This document shows positions 18,183 to 27,422 of a DNA stretch of 64,000 nucleotides, in pieces. The position numbers and the translations under genes were made by a program. Source of the stretch: an uncultured Rubripirellula sp. (GTDB lineage: Bacteria > Planctomycetota > Planctomycetia > Pirellulales > Pirellulaceae); the NCBI GenBank assembly GCA_938075415.1, contig CALJHC010000010.1, forward strand, positions 62,001-126,000, read 5' to 3'. Each line of letters opens with the position of its first letter. The stretch's first letter is position 1. A model generated the notes under the pieces. The model searched no databases and was not told the origin of the DNA. It worked only from the letters and a program-made list of their open reading frames with translations.

Positions 18183-21100
18183 CTAGGGTTCTTTCTGTGA
18201 CAGGAGGCTAGAGCTTCCTCGTTTTGTCCGAAACTGTGGACTGTTAATCAGAAGATGGATAAGACTTTTGAAGCCAGCATTCTGTTGGATTGCCGAGTTC
18301 ACCATATTCTCTATAAGTTCTTCATCCGACAGTTCAATACTGCGGCCCAAGGCATAGCTTACTAGCTTCTTGCATGCGTTGGTAACGAACTCTTTCTGGC
18401 GATGCTTCTGAAGGTAGATTTTCAATGCCTTGATGCTGGCCAAATGCTCGTTGGCTTCGCTCTCTTCCTGACCCGGGAAAACAACTTTGACTTCGATTGG
18501 TCGCCCGCCCAAATCATGTGTTCGGCGTTCGCCGATTGGTCCGAATCCCTCGAATGCCAGTCCAATCGAATCAAATCTTTGATGGCAACCAGAACAGCTT
18601 TCATTTTCTCGATGCAGTGCCAGTGCTTCGCCGAGGGTCAGCGACCCCAGTGATTCTTCGTTGTTGGGTAGTTCTGGGACATCGGGTGGTGGAGCTGGAA
18701 TCTTTTCACCAAGGAGATGCCGAATGACCCAGTATCCGCGTTTCACCGGACTGGTGCGTAGCCCTGGAGCGTTTTTCGTCTGAAAAACAGACATGCCAAG
18801 GATGCCCCCGCGTCCATATTTGGAGGCATTGGGGATATGTATCCATCCGCGAGCGGTCTCGGGATAGGGTATCCCGTAGTGATTGGCTAGAGAGCGATCC
18901 ACGTAGGTGTCGTTGCCGATTAGCAGGTCCACAATGGGTCGATCATTCTGAATGAAGTCGTGGAGTAATTCGATGGGTTCTTCAAACATCGATTGCCGCA
19001 GTTGGTCATCGAACTGTGGAAAGCGTTCGCGGTCAACACTGTTGTGATTTTCGAAGCGGCGAAAGTTAAGCCAGTGCCCCCCGAACTCAATCGCCAACGC
19101 TCTGCTTTTCTCGTTATCCAACATCCGGTTGGCTTGCGTCACCAGTGTTTGGTTTTTGTTCAATTCACCTTGGCTTGCACGCTGATAAAGTACCTGATCC
19201 GGCATGCTTGACCAGAGAAAATAGCTGAGTCGATTTCCTATTTCGTGATCATCGAGTGGGATCACAGTTTTGGAGCGGGTCGCCAGATCAAGCCGGTAGC
19301 AGAAATAGGGTGACATCAGAATTGAAACGAGTGTGTCCTGAATAGCATCTTCATGGCTGAGTCCATCCAGTTCCCGTCTCGCTTGGTAAAAATCGTGAAT
19401 CTCCGTTATCTCCCCAGCCTCAAGTGGCCGACGAAAAGCTTTTTGAGCGAAGTCGGTTATCGCGTTGAGGTGGAACGGTTGAGCTTCGAGTCGCTGAGAT
19501 TCGACCGCTCGAATCTGCCGATTGATCTCATCGAAAAATCGGTCAATGGCGAGAAGTTCATCAGCACCGGCCTGGTTCTTAACCGCCTTTGCGCGATAGA
19601 GCGATCCGAGTTTTCGGATCTGCAATTCGTCGATTGAAGATCGATTTTCGGGCCTGGCAAAATCGAATTGGGGATCACGCATGTAACGTGAATCGGTTCG
19701 TTCAAACCAGAGGAAACCGTTGTACTGGCGTTCGGGGTCTGAGGTCAGGAAATGAAGGCAATCCCAAAGGCGATCGAGTTCACGCTGCTGTTGCGAATCG
19801 AGGATCAAGTCGTACAGTGGTCGGTCGTCGCGAAAGTAGCCCATCATGCTGTGGAATCCAGCACTCAGTAGACGGCCCCGCTCACCATCCTGCTTGCTGC
19901 CATCGTCAACGTAGTCCCTGCCACGTTCAGAGATGTAGAGAGCATCAGGGAAAACCGAGCAGAATGAGTTGACCGCCAGAGTCCACTGTTCCCGAGCCTT
20001 CGAGTTCTCCGGCGGATTGAGGGTGTTGTCGATCAGGGTTGATGTTCTTGGGTCGGCGTCCGTCGTATCGGATTGAGTCAATGGTTTCAGATTTGCAAGC
20101 CTTCGATGGGCACTGTATTGATGGTTCCTCCAGAGTACGAACGGTTGCGATCCAGCGTGTCCACCCTCGACCTTCAGGTTAGGAAATCGAAAAGTAAGTT
20201 GCTTCCTGATTTGATGCACCTCATCACGCAGTGACTCGCAACGTTGTTTGACGACTGCCTTGTTTTCGTTGCCTTTTGGGAGCGCGTTCCATTTTGATTG
20301 TAGGTAAGCAATCGGGTTCGCATGATGCCCGGATGAGTGAAGCAGATTCCAGATGATGCTGAGGTATTTTGGACTGATTGATTGTTCATTCGCCAATTCA
20401 CTGATTCTTTTCGAGTCCGGTAGGTCCGAGGCAATTTCTTGCTGCAAACGCCAACAAGCAAAGAGGTAGTCGGCATAGTCGGTTGGTTGCGAATCGTAAA
20501 AGGCAATAATCCGTTTCACGCAATATTTGTCACGATCGGTGTCAGTTACGACCGGGTGAGGCGCAAATTGAATACCCGTGGGGGTAAGTACCAGGTGCTG
20601 GGCAACCTGACGAGCGGCATCGAGGTATTTACTCAACAGGGCGGGTGACATCGTCAAGGATTCACCGGAATTATCGAAGCCAGCTTCATTGGCCGGATCA
20701 ATGGGGAAAGTGGCGGTGGGCTTGATGTCGAAGCCGGTCAGATCACGAATGGTGTAATTATATTCGGCGCTGCTGAGACGTCTGGCCAGGACCTCGCCGG
20801 GATCACCAGCGGTGCGTTCTGCCTCTTGGGATCTGAGGGTTTTGTACCAATGGCTAAGCTGGTCTCGCTCACGTTGATTGATTTTAATATCGGAATCTTG
20901 TGGCGGCATCTCGAGCGAGTTAACGCGGTCAATAAGGGTTTCCCAAGATTGAAATCCGTCGATAACATCCTGTTGAGTTTGGAAAATTGCCAGGTCGAAC
21001 ATTGCCTCTGGATCGTCTGGACCGTGACAGTCATAGCAGTGCGTTTTTAGAAGCGGAAGGATCTCCGTTTTGAACTTTGATTCCGAACTTTTTTGCGTGA

Positions 21101-21227
21101 CCTTGTTTTCCGGATTCGCCGCTACGGCTGAGGTAACAAAGCAAATAAAAACAAGTGTCAACCAAATTGCTGGAACTGAGCATCGGAGACGTGGGTCGTT
21201 AGATGAAGAAGTCGTTGACAAGAACAT
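18183..21227 (-). CDS. planctomycete-type c-cytochrome protein (DUF1587/1592/1588/1585)
   Basis: The 1014-residue protein has a signal peptide or anchor (hydrophobic ~20-36). A heme site CYDCHG (64-68) lies in a PSCyt1-type domain. DUF1587 (RRLSSAEYNYTIRDLTG) follows, then a long variable insert, a DUF1595-like segment, DUF1592 (YFLWSSMPD ... FGGHWLNFRRF), DUF1588 (GGILGMSVFQTKNAPGLRTSPVKRG, with a second CSGCH heme motif) and C-terminal DUF1585 (SYALGRSIELSDEELIE). Such proteins are predicted to be periplasmic multidomain cytochromes whose substrate is unknown. Its neighbour DUF1552 is the standard partner. The ATG at 21227 is preferred because the signal segment begins there; the frame is open to 21470. 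Confidence 0.92.
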   Translation of the reverse strand: MFLSTTSSSNDPRLRCSVPAIWLTLVFICFVTSAVAANPENKVTQKSSESKFKTEILPLLKTHCYDCHGPDDPEAMFDLAIFQTQQDVIDGFQSWETLIDRVNSLEMPPQDSDIKINQRERDQLSHWYKTLRSQEAERTAGDPGEVLARRLSSAEYNYTIRDLTGFDIKPTATFPIDPANEAGFDNSGESLTMSPALLSKYLDAARQVAQHLVLTPTGIQFAPHPVVTDTDRDKYCVKRIIAFYDSQPTDYADYLFACWRLQQEIASDLPDSKRISELANEQSISPKYLSIIWNLLHSSGHHANPIAYLQSKWNALPKGNENKAVVKQRCESLRDEVHQIRKQLTFRFPNLKVEGGHAGSQPFVLWRNHQYSAHRRLANLKPLTQSDTTDADPRTSTLIDNTLNPPENSKAREQWTLAVNSFCSVFPDALYISERGRDYVDDGSKQDGERGRLLSAGFHSMMGYFRDDRPLYDLILDSQQQRELDRLWDCLHFLTSDPERQYNGFLWFERTDSRYMRDPQFDFARPENRSSIDELQIRKLGSLYRAKAVKNQAGADELLAIDRFFDEINRQIRAVESQRLEAQPFHLNAITDFAQKAFRRPLEAGEITEIHDFYQARRELDGLSHEDAIQDTLVSILMSPYFCYRLDLATRSKTVIPLDDHEIGNRLSYFLWSSMPDQVLYQRASQGELNKNQTLVTQANRMLDNEKSRALAIEFGGHWLNFRRFENHNSVDRERFPQFDDQLRQSMFEEPIELLHDFIQNDRPIVDLLIGNDTYVDRSLANHYGIPYPETARGWIHIPNASKYGRGGILGMSVFQTKNAPGLRTSPVKRGYWVIRHLLGEKIPAPPPDVPELPNNEESLGSLTLGEALALHRENESCSGCHQRFDSIGLAFEGFGPIGERRTHDLGGRPIEVKVVFPGQEESEANEHLASIKALKIYLQKHRQKEFVTNACKKLVSYALGRSIELSDEELIENMVNSAIQQNAGFKSLIHLLINSPQFRTKRGSSSLLSQKEP

Positions 21228-21867
21228 GCGTTTTAGCTGGTTAAGTTTGTGGGCAATGTAGTTTAGGTTGTTCGATGTAAGGTTTGGTTCAGTCCCACAT
21301 CTGTTCTTACCAACCTGCCGTCTGTCACGATGAATAATTCCTGTTGGAGTTGGAACCCGGTTTTGAAATGAAGATCGTTGGTAAGACGCAGTCTTCAAGG
21401 CTCGTTGACGAGTGTCCAATGCGTTTTGATTTGCGAGGGAAATTGTTATGAGTACTGGGGGCCAATTCAAGCGTGTTGCGGTATTCGAGAGGCTGTAGCA
21501 GTCGGGTTTGTGCCATGGCGGACCATTGGGTTAAGGGCCATTGCAGAACGTTGATTCTAGGTCACGGATGGTTGGTGCATTGTCTGCCAACCCACATTCT
21601 AGCTTGAGTCTTTGTTTTTTGACGCTTCGTTGATCTTGCTGAGGGCATGGTTTGCAACATGAGGCCGCAGGGCAAACGCTGCGTGTTGACCATGAAAGAC
21701 GAAAATGGAGTGGTTTTAGAGCGTGGTGGCAGGCGTGGGAGCAGTCTGAGCTGAATGGTTTGTGTTAAATTACCCGGTGCCGGGGGCTGATTAGTTCTGA
21801 TCACGTTGAGAGAAATGGACCGACAAGCCGTGAGCGTGGACGGCTGGGGCTTAGCAAAAAAGTGAGA
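21228..21867. other. divergent intergenic region
   Basis: These 640 bp separate the cytochrome operon from the epimerase/transporter genes. No credible gene, repeat or RNA was seen. Promoters for both directions are expected here but cannot be fixed by eye. Confidence 0.5.
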
Positions 21868-22911
21868 ATGATGGTCATTAATGATGGGATCCAAAATTCA
21901 TCGCCAAGCCGTAGGCAATTCTTGTTTCGGGGTGCGATTGTTGGTGGGACGGCAATCAGCAGTGCGGGAGTTATTGGTGCGAATCCTGCGTGGTCTCAAG
22001 AGAAAGCGACCACTGAAGATTCATCCAAATCGGATGGCAAAACGGGTCAAACGCCGCAATTCACGGGTATTGGGTTGGGGTTTGGGACCTATGGGATGCG
22101 GGGGCTCTCATTGGTCGAGTCAATTCGGCAGTGCGGCAGAATTGGCTATGACGGAATTGAGATTTCATTGCTGAAAGGTTGGGTGACGGATCCATCAACC
22201 ATGACTGCGGGTGATCGAACGCTATTGGGAACACTGTTGACGGATCATCAGTTAGAGGTGCCGTCGCTCTTGGAGAGTCTTCCTTGTTTACGGTCCCCGA
22301 AAGAACACCAGGCAAATCTATCGCGATTGAAGGCGGCGGTTGAACTCGCTTGCGAACTAAATTCTGGATCACCACCAATCGTCCAGTCAATTGTTGGCGG
22401 GAGCAAGGCATCATGGTTAGGCAGCAGGACGCAGTTGGCTTCAGAACTTCGTGACTGGGCGGAGGTGGGAGCCAGATCGGGAGTGACAATTTGTTTTAAG
22501 CCACACGCGTCTCACCTGGTTAATACACCGGAGCGGGCGTTGTGGTTGATCAACGAAATTCAACATTCCTCTCTCAAGGTGGTCTATGACTACAGTCATT
22601 TTTCACTCGAAGGTCTTGGGCTTAAAGAGAGTCTCCAGTCGCTTCTTCCAGTGGTTCCCTATCTTCAAGTGAAGGATAGTCGCGGAACACCCAGTGATCA
22701 TGAATACTTACTGCCGGGTGATGGAACGACGGACTACCCGATGTTATTGAAAACACTTGTGGACCACGGATATTCAGGATTCGTGAATGTCGAGGTGAGT
22801 TCAATGATTCACCGGTTGCCCGGCTATGATCCTGTTGCCACAGCGGAATTATGTTTTGGTCGTTTAAAACCTGTTTTTCGACGTCAGGGTGTCCAACGTC
22901 AGTCGGCTTGA
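21868..22911 (+). CDS. Tat-exported sugar phosphate isomerase/epimerase-like TIM-barrel protein
   Basis: A twin-arginine signal (SPSRRQFLFRGAIVGG, ending near PAWS) precedes an AP-endonuclease-2/xylose-isomerase-like barrel. Motifs include GYDGIEISLL, CFKPHASHLVNTPERAL, VVYDYSHFS, PYLQVKDSRG, LLPGDGTTDYPMLLKTL and GFVNVEV. The Glu, Asp, His and Glu residues on successive strands are the usual metal site of the family. Planctomycetes have many such exported paralogues with unknown sugar substrates. The start may be ATG 21868, ATG 21871 or GTG 21862. It lies 107 bp upstream of the TctC-TctB gene, so both may form one carbohydrate/organic-acid uptake operon (inference). Confidence 0.85.
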   Translation: MMVINDGIQNSSPSRRQFLFRGAIVGGTAISSAGVIGANPAWSQEKATTEDSSKSDGKTGQTPQFTGIGLGFGTYGMRGLSLVESIRQCGRIGYDGIEISLLKGWVTDPSTMTAGDRTLLGTLLTDHQLEVPSLLESLPCLRSPKEHQANLSRLKAAVELACELNSGSPPIVQSIVGGSKASWLGSRTQLASELRDWAEVGARSGVTICFKPHASHLVNTPERALWLINEIQHSSLKVVYDYSHFSLEGLGLKESLQSLLPVVPYLQVKDSRGTPSDHEYLLPGDGTTDYPMLLKTLVDHGYSGFVNVEVSSMIHRLPGYDPVATAELCFGRLKPVFRRQGVQRQSA

Positions 22912-23018
22912 TCGTTTGGATTAACGCTGGCTTGGTAAAGAAGTCCGGTGGACTCTGATCGTTTGTTTTGTGACATTAGCCGGGCTGCTGCTAATGACCA
23001 ACGATATTGAGGCGTGAT

Positions 23019-24359
23019 TTGAATCGAACTATTTTTTTCCGTTTTTGTATCGGCTTCCTGAGCCTGATAGCGATCGGCTGTCAGCAAGATGTGGTGTATC
23101 CCTCTCAACCAATCACGTTACTGTGTCCATGGTCAGCCGGTGGTGGGACGGATCGGGTGTCCCGACAGATCGCAATGCAGCTGGAGCAGTCGCTCGGTGT
23201 CCCTGTCAATGTGATTAATGCCACCGGTGGATCAGGTGTGACCGGACATACGCGAGGTGCTCAAGCCAGACCCGATGGTTACACCCTGGCAATGGTCACT
23301 GTTGAGCTGAACATGCTTCATTGGCGTGGACTTACCTCAATCACCTATGAGGATTTTGAACCACTGCAATTGCTTAATCGTGATAGCGCCGCCATTTTTG
23401 TGCTCGACGAGAGTCCCATCGAAACACTTGATGAACTGGAGGTGGCGATTGGGGAACGCCCTGGGGAGATCAAGGCAAGTGGAACGGCGGCCGGTGGGAT
23501 TTGGCATGTGGCGGTCGCAGGATGGTTAAATTCAAGAGGCGGCGACCCCACCGCAGCCAACTGGATTTCAATCAATGGTGCAGGGCCCTCGGTGCAGGAA
23601 TTAAATGCGGGTGGTCTTGATTTTATTTGCTGCTCGCTTCCCGAGGTTGACGCCATGTTGGCCAGTGGTGCGGTCCGTTGCCTGGGAGTCATGGCCGATC
23701 AGCGCATTGAAGGATTTGAACAGGTGCCGACGTTCAAGGAGCAAGGGCATCAATGGTCACTTGCGGGGTGGAGAGGTCTTGCGGTTCCCATCGGGTTACC
23801 TGAGGATCGCGTCGAAGTTCTTCAGTCTGCCATGCGCTCAATTGGCCAAAGCGATGAGCTGAGGGACTTCATGATGCAGGCAGGCTTCAACTTAAGTATC
23901 GAGGGACCAGAGGACTTTCGAGCGACTTTGGCCAGCCAAGATGAGATTTTCGAGGAAGTTCTTACCGGTCCGGCATTCCAATCGATGCAGGGTGATTCGT
24001 TTGGTCCGTTTGTGTTTCCGTTTATTGTCGGTTTGGCTGCTTGTGGTTTGATTGTCTTGATGTGGATCACGGGTGAATCACCGCAAGAGAATGCCGGACG
24101 TGGGGAAGGATCGATTCGTGGGGCGATCCTGACACTGAGTGCGTGCTGTTTTTACCTGCTTGTCTCGGAGAGCTTGGGTTTTGTACTGGCAGTTGGCTTG
24201 ACTTTGGTCGTGATGCTGACTGTTCACGGAAAGGTTTTGGACGGGAGTCGATTTTTCCGATTCAGCTTGCCTTTCTCGTTCGTTTGCAGCGCTGTTCTGT
24301 ACCAACTTTTTGCCGTTGGTTTACGTGTTCCATTGCCTCGTGGCTTGTTGGGGTGGTGA
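23019..24359 (+). CDS. fused TctC-TctB subunit of a tripartite tricarboxylate transporter
   Basis: The 446-residue lipoprotein has a lipobox at LIAIGC. Residues ~28-325 form a TctC/Bug-type solute-binding domain: YPSQPITLLCPWSAGGGTDRVSR, NATGGSGVTGHTRGAQARPDGYT, INGAGPSVQELNAGGLDF and LPEVDAMLASGAVRCLGV. Residues ~330-446 contain three or four membrane helices with a TctB-like end, GLRVPLPRGLL. In known systems TctC is a separate periplasmic protein and TctB a separate small membrane subunit. Here the receptor would be tied to the membrane at both ends. The TTG at 23019 is chosen for GAGG at 23009-23012 and the lipoprotein signal; TTG 23007 is possible. It ends 5 bp before tctA. Confidence 0.88.
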   Translation: MNRTIFFRFCIGFLSLIAIGCQQDVVYPSQPITLLCPWSAGGGTDRVSRQIAMQLEQSLGVPVNVINATGGSGVTGHTRGAQARPDGYTLAMVTVELNMLHWRGLTSITYEDFEPLQLLNRDSAAIFVLDESPIETLDELEVAIGERPGEIKASGTAAGGIWHVAVAGWLNSRGGDPTAANWISINGAGPSVQELNAGGLDFICCSLPEVDAMLASGAVRCLGVMADQRIEGFEQVPTFKEQGHQWSLAGWRGLAVPIGLPEDRVEVLQSAMRSIGQSDELRDFMMQAGFNLSIEGPEDFRATLASQDEIFEEVLTGPAFQSMQGDSFGPFVFPFIVGLAACGLIVLMWITGESPQENAGRGEGSIRGAILTLSACCFYLLVSESLGFVLAVGLTLVVMLTVHGKVLDGSRFFRFSLPFSFVCSAVLYQLFAVGLRVPLPRGLLGW

Positions 24360-24364
24360 TTGAT

Positions 24365-25861
24365 ATGTTAGTTGATCTTCAGCAAGCTTTCGAACTGGTC
24401 TTTTTGGATCCGATGATCTGGTTGATCGTAATCGGTTCGGCATTTTACGGAGTGTTTTTGGGAGCGATGCCGGGGCTGACCGCGACGATGGGGGTTGCGT
24501 TGTTCGTGCCCATCACGTTTTGGATGGAACCAATACCGGCCTTGGCTGCGATTGTCACGATGGTGGCCTGCGCCATCTTTGCCGGTGATATTCCCACCAC
24601 CTTGATGCGAGTTCCGGGTACGCCGGCCTCAGCGGCGTACGCGGATGATGCCTATGCCTTGGCGCGACGTGGTGAGTCGGATCGGGCTTTGGGGCACTCG
24701 CTCTGGTTTAGCGTGTGCGGTGGCGTGCTCGGTGCGATCATTTTGATGCTAATGGGTTCGCAGTTGGCCAAACTTGCATCTTGGTTCAGTGTTGCGGAGT
24801 ACTTTTGGCTTTACGTTCTTGGCCTGAGCTGTGCGGTGGTTGTGGGTAAGGAGGGTGTGATACGGTCGGCGTTTGGTTTATGCGTTGGCATCCTCTTTGC
24901 GAATATTGGCTTAAGCGCGGTGCATGGCCAAGCGCGGTTTACTTTTGGGCATCCTGAGCTATTTCAGGGAATTAACTTCATACCAGCCATGATTGGTTTA
25001 TTTGGTCTGAGCGAAGTGCTCCGAGGCGCCATGCAACCCGGCGACGCCTGCGATGATCAGTCTGGGGCTGCAGGTGATGGGCGACTGCTTGGTGGCGCAT
25101 TGATGACCATGAAGAATCGTCTGCCTGCATGGCTGCGTTCAAGTGGTATCGGTTCCCTGATTGGCGTGCTGCCCGGTGCGGGCGCGGATATGGCAGCCTG
25201 GGTTTGCGTTGCGGTATCAAAGCGGTTTAGCCGCAACCCTGAAGGATATGGAAAAGGGTCAATCAATGGCATCGCAGATGCTTGCGCCGGAAACTCCTCC
25301 TCGCTAGCTGGGGCCTGGGTTCCCGCTTTGGTCTTTGGAATACCGGGTGATTCCGTCACGGCCATCGTGATCGGTGTGCTCTACATGAAGGATCTTAAAC
25401 CGGGGCCGGAAATCTTTGAGCAGCAGGGGAGTACGGTTTACAGTATCTACCTGATTTTTCTGCTGGCCAATTTTATCTTGCTGCCGGTGGGTTGGCTGGC
25501 AATTCGTCTTGGTCGGCAAGTGCTTCGTGTTCCCCGAGCGGTTTTGTTGCCAATCGTCGCGGTGTTCTGCATCGTTGGATCCTTTGCGGTCAATGGGAGT
25601 CGCTTTGATATCGGCCTCATGATGTTTTTTGGAGTGGTTGGTTTGGTATGTGAGAGAGTTCGCGTGTCGATTGGTGCCTTAGTGCTGGGATTGATTCTTG
25701 GTGGTCCACTGGAGGAGCGTTTTGTTCAAACTGTGACCGGCAGCCAAGGAAGTTTACTGGGCTTTGTGGATCGACCGGCTTCCTTTCTTTTGGCGATTGC
25801 TTGTGGCGTGATTTGGTGTCGGATGGTCTACGTGGCAACTCGGCAGAAATCAATCGGTTAA
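24365..25861 (+). CDS. tctA: TctA large membrane subunit of tripartite tricarboxylate transporter
   Basis: This 498-residue polytopic membrane protein has about 11-12 hydrophobic segments and the family signatures AMPGLTATMGVALFVPITFWM, GDIPTTLMRVPGTPASAAYADDAYALARRG, GVLPGAGADMAAWVCVAVSKRFS, and FGIPGDSVTAIVIGVLYMKDLKPGPEIF. TctA is the transport channel of TTT systems, which import citrate-like or other carboxylates using an ion gradient. It follows the fused TctC-TctB gene by 5 bp, so the set is complete in two genes. The cargo cannot be told from the sequence. Confidence 0.92.
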   Translation: MLVDLQQAFELVFLDPMIWLIVIGSAFYGVFLGAMPGLTATMGVALFVPITFWMEPIPALAAIVTMVACAIFAGDIPTTLMRVPGTPASAAYADDAYALARRGESDRALGHSLWFSVCGGVLGAIILMLMGSQLAKLASWFSVAEYFWLYVLGLSCAVVVGKEGVIRSAFGLCVGILFANIGLSAVHGQARFTFGHPELFQGINFIPAMIGLFGLSEVLRGAMQPGDACDDQSGAAGDGRLLGGALMTMKNRLPAWLRSSGIGSLIGVLPGAGADMAAWVCVAVSKRFSRNPEGYGKGSINGIADACAGNSSSLAGAWVPALVFGIPGDSVTAIVIGVLYMKDLKPGPEIFEQQGSTVYSIYLIFLLANFILLPVGWLAIRLGRQVLRVPRAVLLPIVAVFCIVGSFAVNGSRFDIGLMMFFGVVGLVCERVRVSIGALVLGLILGGPLEERFVQTVTGSQGSLLGFVDRPASFLLAIACGVIWCRMVYVATRQKSIG

Positions 25862-26014
25862 ACTGCCCGTGTTGAGTTAACTTTGATTTGTTCAATGTGG
25901 TTTGCTGGTGTTGGATGTTTTGGCAGTGAGGTCGGTTGCCCGGTTTTCGACGGCCTTGATGCTGAGGATTGCTGGATGTGTTTGTGAAGTTTTATACCCA
26001 CTAAGGTTTTCCCG

Positions 26015-27358
26015 ATGAAAGTTCCGCTAAAGCAGTTCATTTTCTATATCGCTCTTTTGCAGTGCAGTATTCTTTGCTTGAAGGGTTTCGGACAAACTCG
26101 CGACGAAATGGTTCGGGAGGATCGCCGGAAGGTTACAGAAGATGGTTTCTGGATCTATAACGATTTACCCAAGGCTTTTGAGAACGCGGAAAAGTCCGGA
26201 AAGCCAATTCTTGTTGTTTTACGGTGCATTCCGTGTCACGAATGCGTGAAGTTAGATGACGAGTTGGTGGATCAAGACCCCGTCATTCGTCCATTGTTGG
26301 AGCAGTTCATCTGTGTACGACAAGTGTCCACCAATGGATTGGATCTGAGTCAATTTCAGTATGACACGGATCAGTCCTTTGCTGTTTTTATGTTAAACGC
26401 GGACGGATCGGTTTATGGCCGCTTTGGGACACGCTCGCATCGGACGGAATGGTATGGCGACGTATCGTTGCCTGGGCTGGCCAAGGCGTTGCAGGGGGCA
26501 CTGGATTTGCATCGAGGCTACCCTGCTAACCGGACTTTGATTGCTGGAAAACGGGGCGGTCAACCTGAAGTGCTCACGCCGGAGATGTATCCCAGCTTGC
26601 GTGAGCGTTTCACGGAAGCTTTGGACTACAGTGGGGACGTGGCGAAAAGTTGTATTCATTGTCACCAGATTGGCGATGCACAACGAAATCAATATTGGAC
26701 CCGGGACAACTATCTTCCCGAGAGCGTGCTGTTTCCCTACCCACATCCGAAATCAATCGGTTTAACCTTGGACCCCAAAGAGTGTGCAACGGTGCAGGGC
26801 ATCACTGCTGATTCACTTGCGGCGGCGTCGGGGTTAAAAAAGGGGGATGAGATCGAGCGTTTTGGTGGGCAGTTGCCACTTTCGTTCGCGGACTTGCAGT
26901 GGGTCTTGCATCAGACGTCGTCCGAGGGCGGAGAGGTGCCGATGCGTGTTCGTCGAGGTGACGCCTTGATGGATTTGACATTGGAATTGCCATCAGGCTG
27001 GCGTCAACTTAGCGATATCTCTTGGAGAGTCTCTACTTGGGGACTCCGTCGAATGGTGACCGGTGGCATGGTTTTGGAGAGCCTCACCACTGAAATTCGC
27101 AGTGAGTTCGGTCTTGAGAGTTCGCTGAATGGATTGCTTGTCAGGCGTGCTGGCAAGTATGGGCCGCACGCGGCAGCACGACGTGCGGGATTCAAAGAGG
27201 GGGATGTGATTATTTCCTATGCCGGAGAGCGTGACTTTCGCAGTGAGCAAGAGATAATGCATTATGCAGTGACGCATCTTAAGCCGGGGCAGAATATTCC
27301 TGTGGTGATAAATCGCAAAGGTGTGAAGGTCTCTCTTCAGTTGCCCATCCAACCTTGA
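26015..27358 (+). CDS. exported thioredoxin-like / CxxCH / double-PDZ protein
   Basis: The 447-residue protein has a signal peptide (to about FGQ27). A thioredoxin-like domain (~45-165) follows with KPILVVLRCIPCHEC (Cys71, Cys74, His75, also matching a heme motif). A second CIHCHQ motif (213-217) lies in a linker resembling a small cytochrome or metal site. Two PDZ domains come last (~255-330, GLKKGDEIERFGG; ~365-445, GFKEGDVIISYAG). It probably works in the periplasm, coupling a redox or heme site to peptide binding. The function is not known. No protease triad is present, so it is not a DegP-type enzyme. Confidence 0.75.
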   Translation: MKVPLKQFIFYIALLQCSILCLKGFGQTRDEMVREDRRKVTEDGFWIYNDLPKAFENAEKSGKPILVVLRCIPCHECVKLDDELVDQDPVIRPLLEQFICVRQVSTNGLDLSQFQYDTDQSFAVFMLNADGSVYGRFGTRSHRTEWYGDVSLPGLAKALQGALDLHRGYPANRTLIAGKRGGQPEVLTPEMYPSLRERFTEALDYSGDVAKSCIHCHQIGDAQRNQYWTRDNYLPESVLFPYPHPKSIGLTLDPKECATVQGITADSLAAASGLKKGDEIERFGGQLPLSFADLQWVLHQTSSEGGEVPMRVRRGDALMDLTLELPSGWRQLSDISWRVSTWGLRRMVTGGMVLESLTTEIRSEFGLESSLNGLLVRRAGKYGPHAAARRAGFKEGDVIISYAGERDFRSEQEIMHYAVTHLKPGQNIPVVINRKGVKVSLQLPIQP

Positions 27359-27422
27359 TAGGATTCATGCCTGTCTGGTGATTGATTGACGGCAAGAGTA
27401 CTTTTTCGGAGTTTGGTTGACC

